DNA of 6,038 nucleotides from a bacterium (GTDB lineage: Bacteria > Verrucomicrobiota > Verrucomicrobiae > JAJYAR01), in assembly GCA_021779435.1 (NCBI GenBank), contig JAJYAR010000187.1:1-6038 (forward strand), read 5' to 3'. The translations under genes were made by a program, and so were the position numbers. This document shows, one piece after another, positions 5,841 to 6,038 of this stretch; position 1 is the stretch's first letter; each line of letters begins with the position of its first letter. The notes under the pieces were generated by a model. That model was not told the origin of the DNA and searched no databases. It was given only the letters and a program-made list of their open reading frames with translations.

Positions 5841-6038
5841 CTTCGGAACCGTGCCAGCGCCTCGCGAAGCTCCGCGTGCCCGCGAGCGTATTCGTCCAGG
5901 TCGATGCCGGTCACCGCGGCTTCCCAGGCCTGCCGGACGCTCGCCACGCCGGCGGCGATGCCTCCCGGGTGGGCCATGATTCCTCCCCCGCAGGCGTAAA
6001 TGAGATCGGTCGTACCAAGCGCGGCGAATGTGGCCGCG
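5837..6038 (-). CDS. RuBisCO-like protein (form IV large-subunit homologue), C-terminal fragment
   Basis: Only the last 66 residues are in the window; the gene continues past the right edge. The frame ends at TGA 5839-5837, overlapping the kinase ATG by 4 bp. The visible part reads LGTTDLIYACGGGIMAHP, then a Gly-Gly-Ile-Ala-Ala-Gly-Val turn and SVRQAWEAAVTG, and ends in a charged helix. The CGGG-I-x-x-HP segment is the C-terminal phosphate-binding loop of the RuBisCO large-subunit barrel (GGGTIGHP in true RuBisCO), followed by the usual helix with R-Q-A-W-E-A. The C-terminus is shorter than that of photosynthetic RuBisCO, as is usual for RuBisCO-like proteins. Known RuBisCO-like proteins paired with a DUF1537 kinase are the 3-oxo-isoapionate-4-phosphate decarboxylase (OiaX) and transcarboxylase/hydrolase (OiaT). 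The active-site lysines that would separate decarboxylase, hydrolase or true carboxylase lie outside the window. It is the most upstream operon gene visible. Confidence 0.85.
   Translation of the reverse strand, partial: AATFAALGTTDLIYACGGGIMAHPGGIAAGVASVRQAWEAAVTGIDLDEYARGHAELREALARFRR

Noticed and set aside
4623..5999. A very long open plus-strand frame (458 codons) opposite the kinase and RuBisCO-like genes
   Set aside because: The minus strand carries unmistakable kinase and RuBisCO-like motifs over the whole span. The plus-strand product is low-complexity Arg/Gly/Ala-rich, as expected for the antisense of GC-rich coding DNA.

Overview
The window is GC-rich, densely coded bacterial chromosome: eight protein genes, no RNA genes, no mobile elements, no CRISPR array, and no gene-free stretch longer than 74 bases. 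The gene mix suggests a soil- or plant-associated heterotroph: a sugar-acid catabolic operon with a RuBisCO-like protein, a Tat-exported beta-propeller glycosidase-like protein, a lone MaoC hydratase and a TauE-type permease. The style recalls Acidobacteria such as the Solibacter/Bryobacter group, but that taxonomic guess is inference only.

Layout. Left edge to 1004 (plus strand): the C-terminal part of a TauE/SafE-family permease, cut by the window edge, then a 173-residue protein of unknown function with a strong ribosome binding site. 984-2042 (minus): an exported five-bladed beta-propeller protein of the GH43/GH32/GH130 type, whose 3' end overlaps the unknown gene tail to tail by 21 bp. 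2043-2094: a 52-bp divergent intergenic region. 2095-2541 (plus): a MaoC-type hotdog hydratase that starts at TTG. 2557-6038 (minus): a four-gene operon read right to left: RuBisCO-like protein (only its last 66 residues are in the window), DUF1537 four-carbon acid sugar kinase, Asp/Glu-racemase-family protein, and an MFS transporter of the anion:cation symporter type.

How the genes work together. The operon is tightly packed (4-bp ATGA overlap, then gaps of 4 and 7 bp). A DUF1537 kinase directly coupled to a RuBisCO-like protein is the hallmark of 3-oxo-isoapionate-type catabolism in the known D-apionate pathways: the kinase phosphorylates an oxo sugar acid and the RuBisCO-like protein then decarboxylates or cleaves the product. 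The MFS protein would import the acid. The racemase-family protein is the unexpected member: it keeps only one of the two catalytic cysteines usual in its superfamily. The operon is therefore either a variant apionate-like route or a related, possibly undescribed branched or four-carbon sugar-acid pathway. The neighbouring exported propeller enzyme would fit plant polysaccharide use, but it is not in the same transcript.
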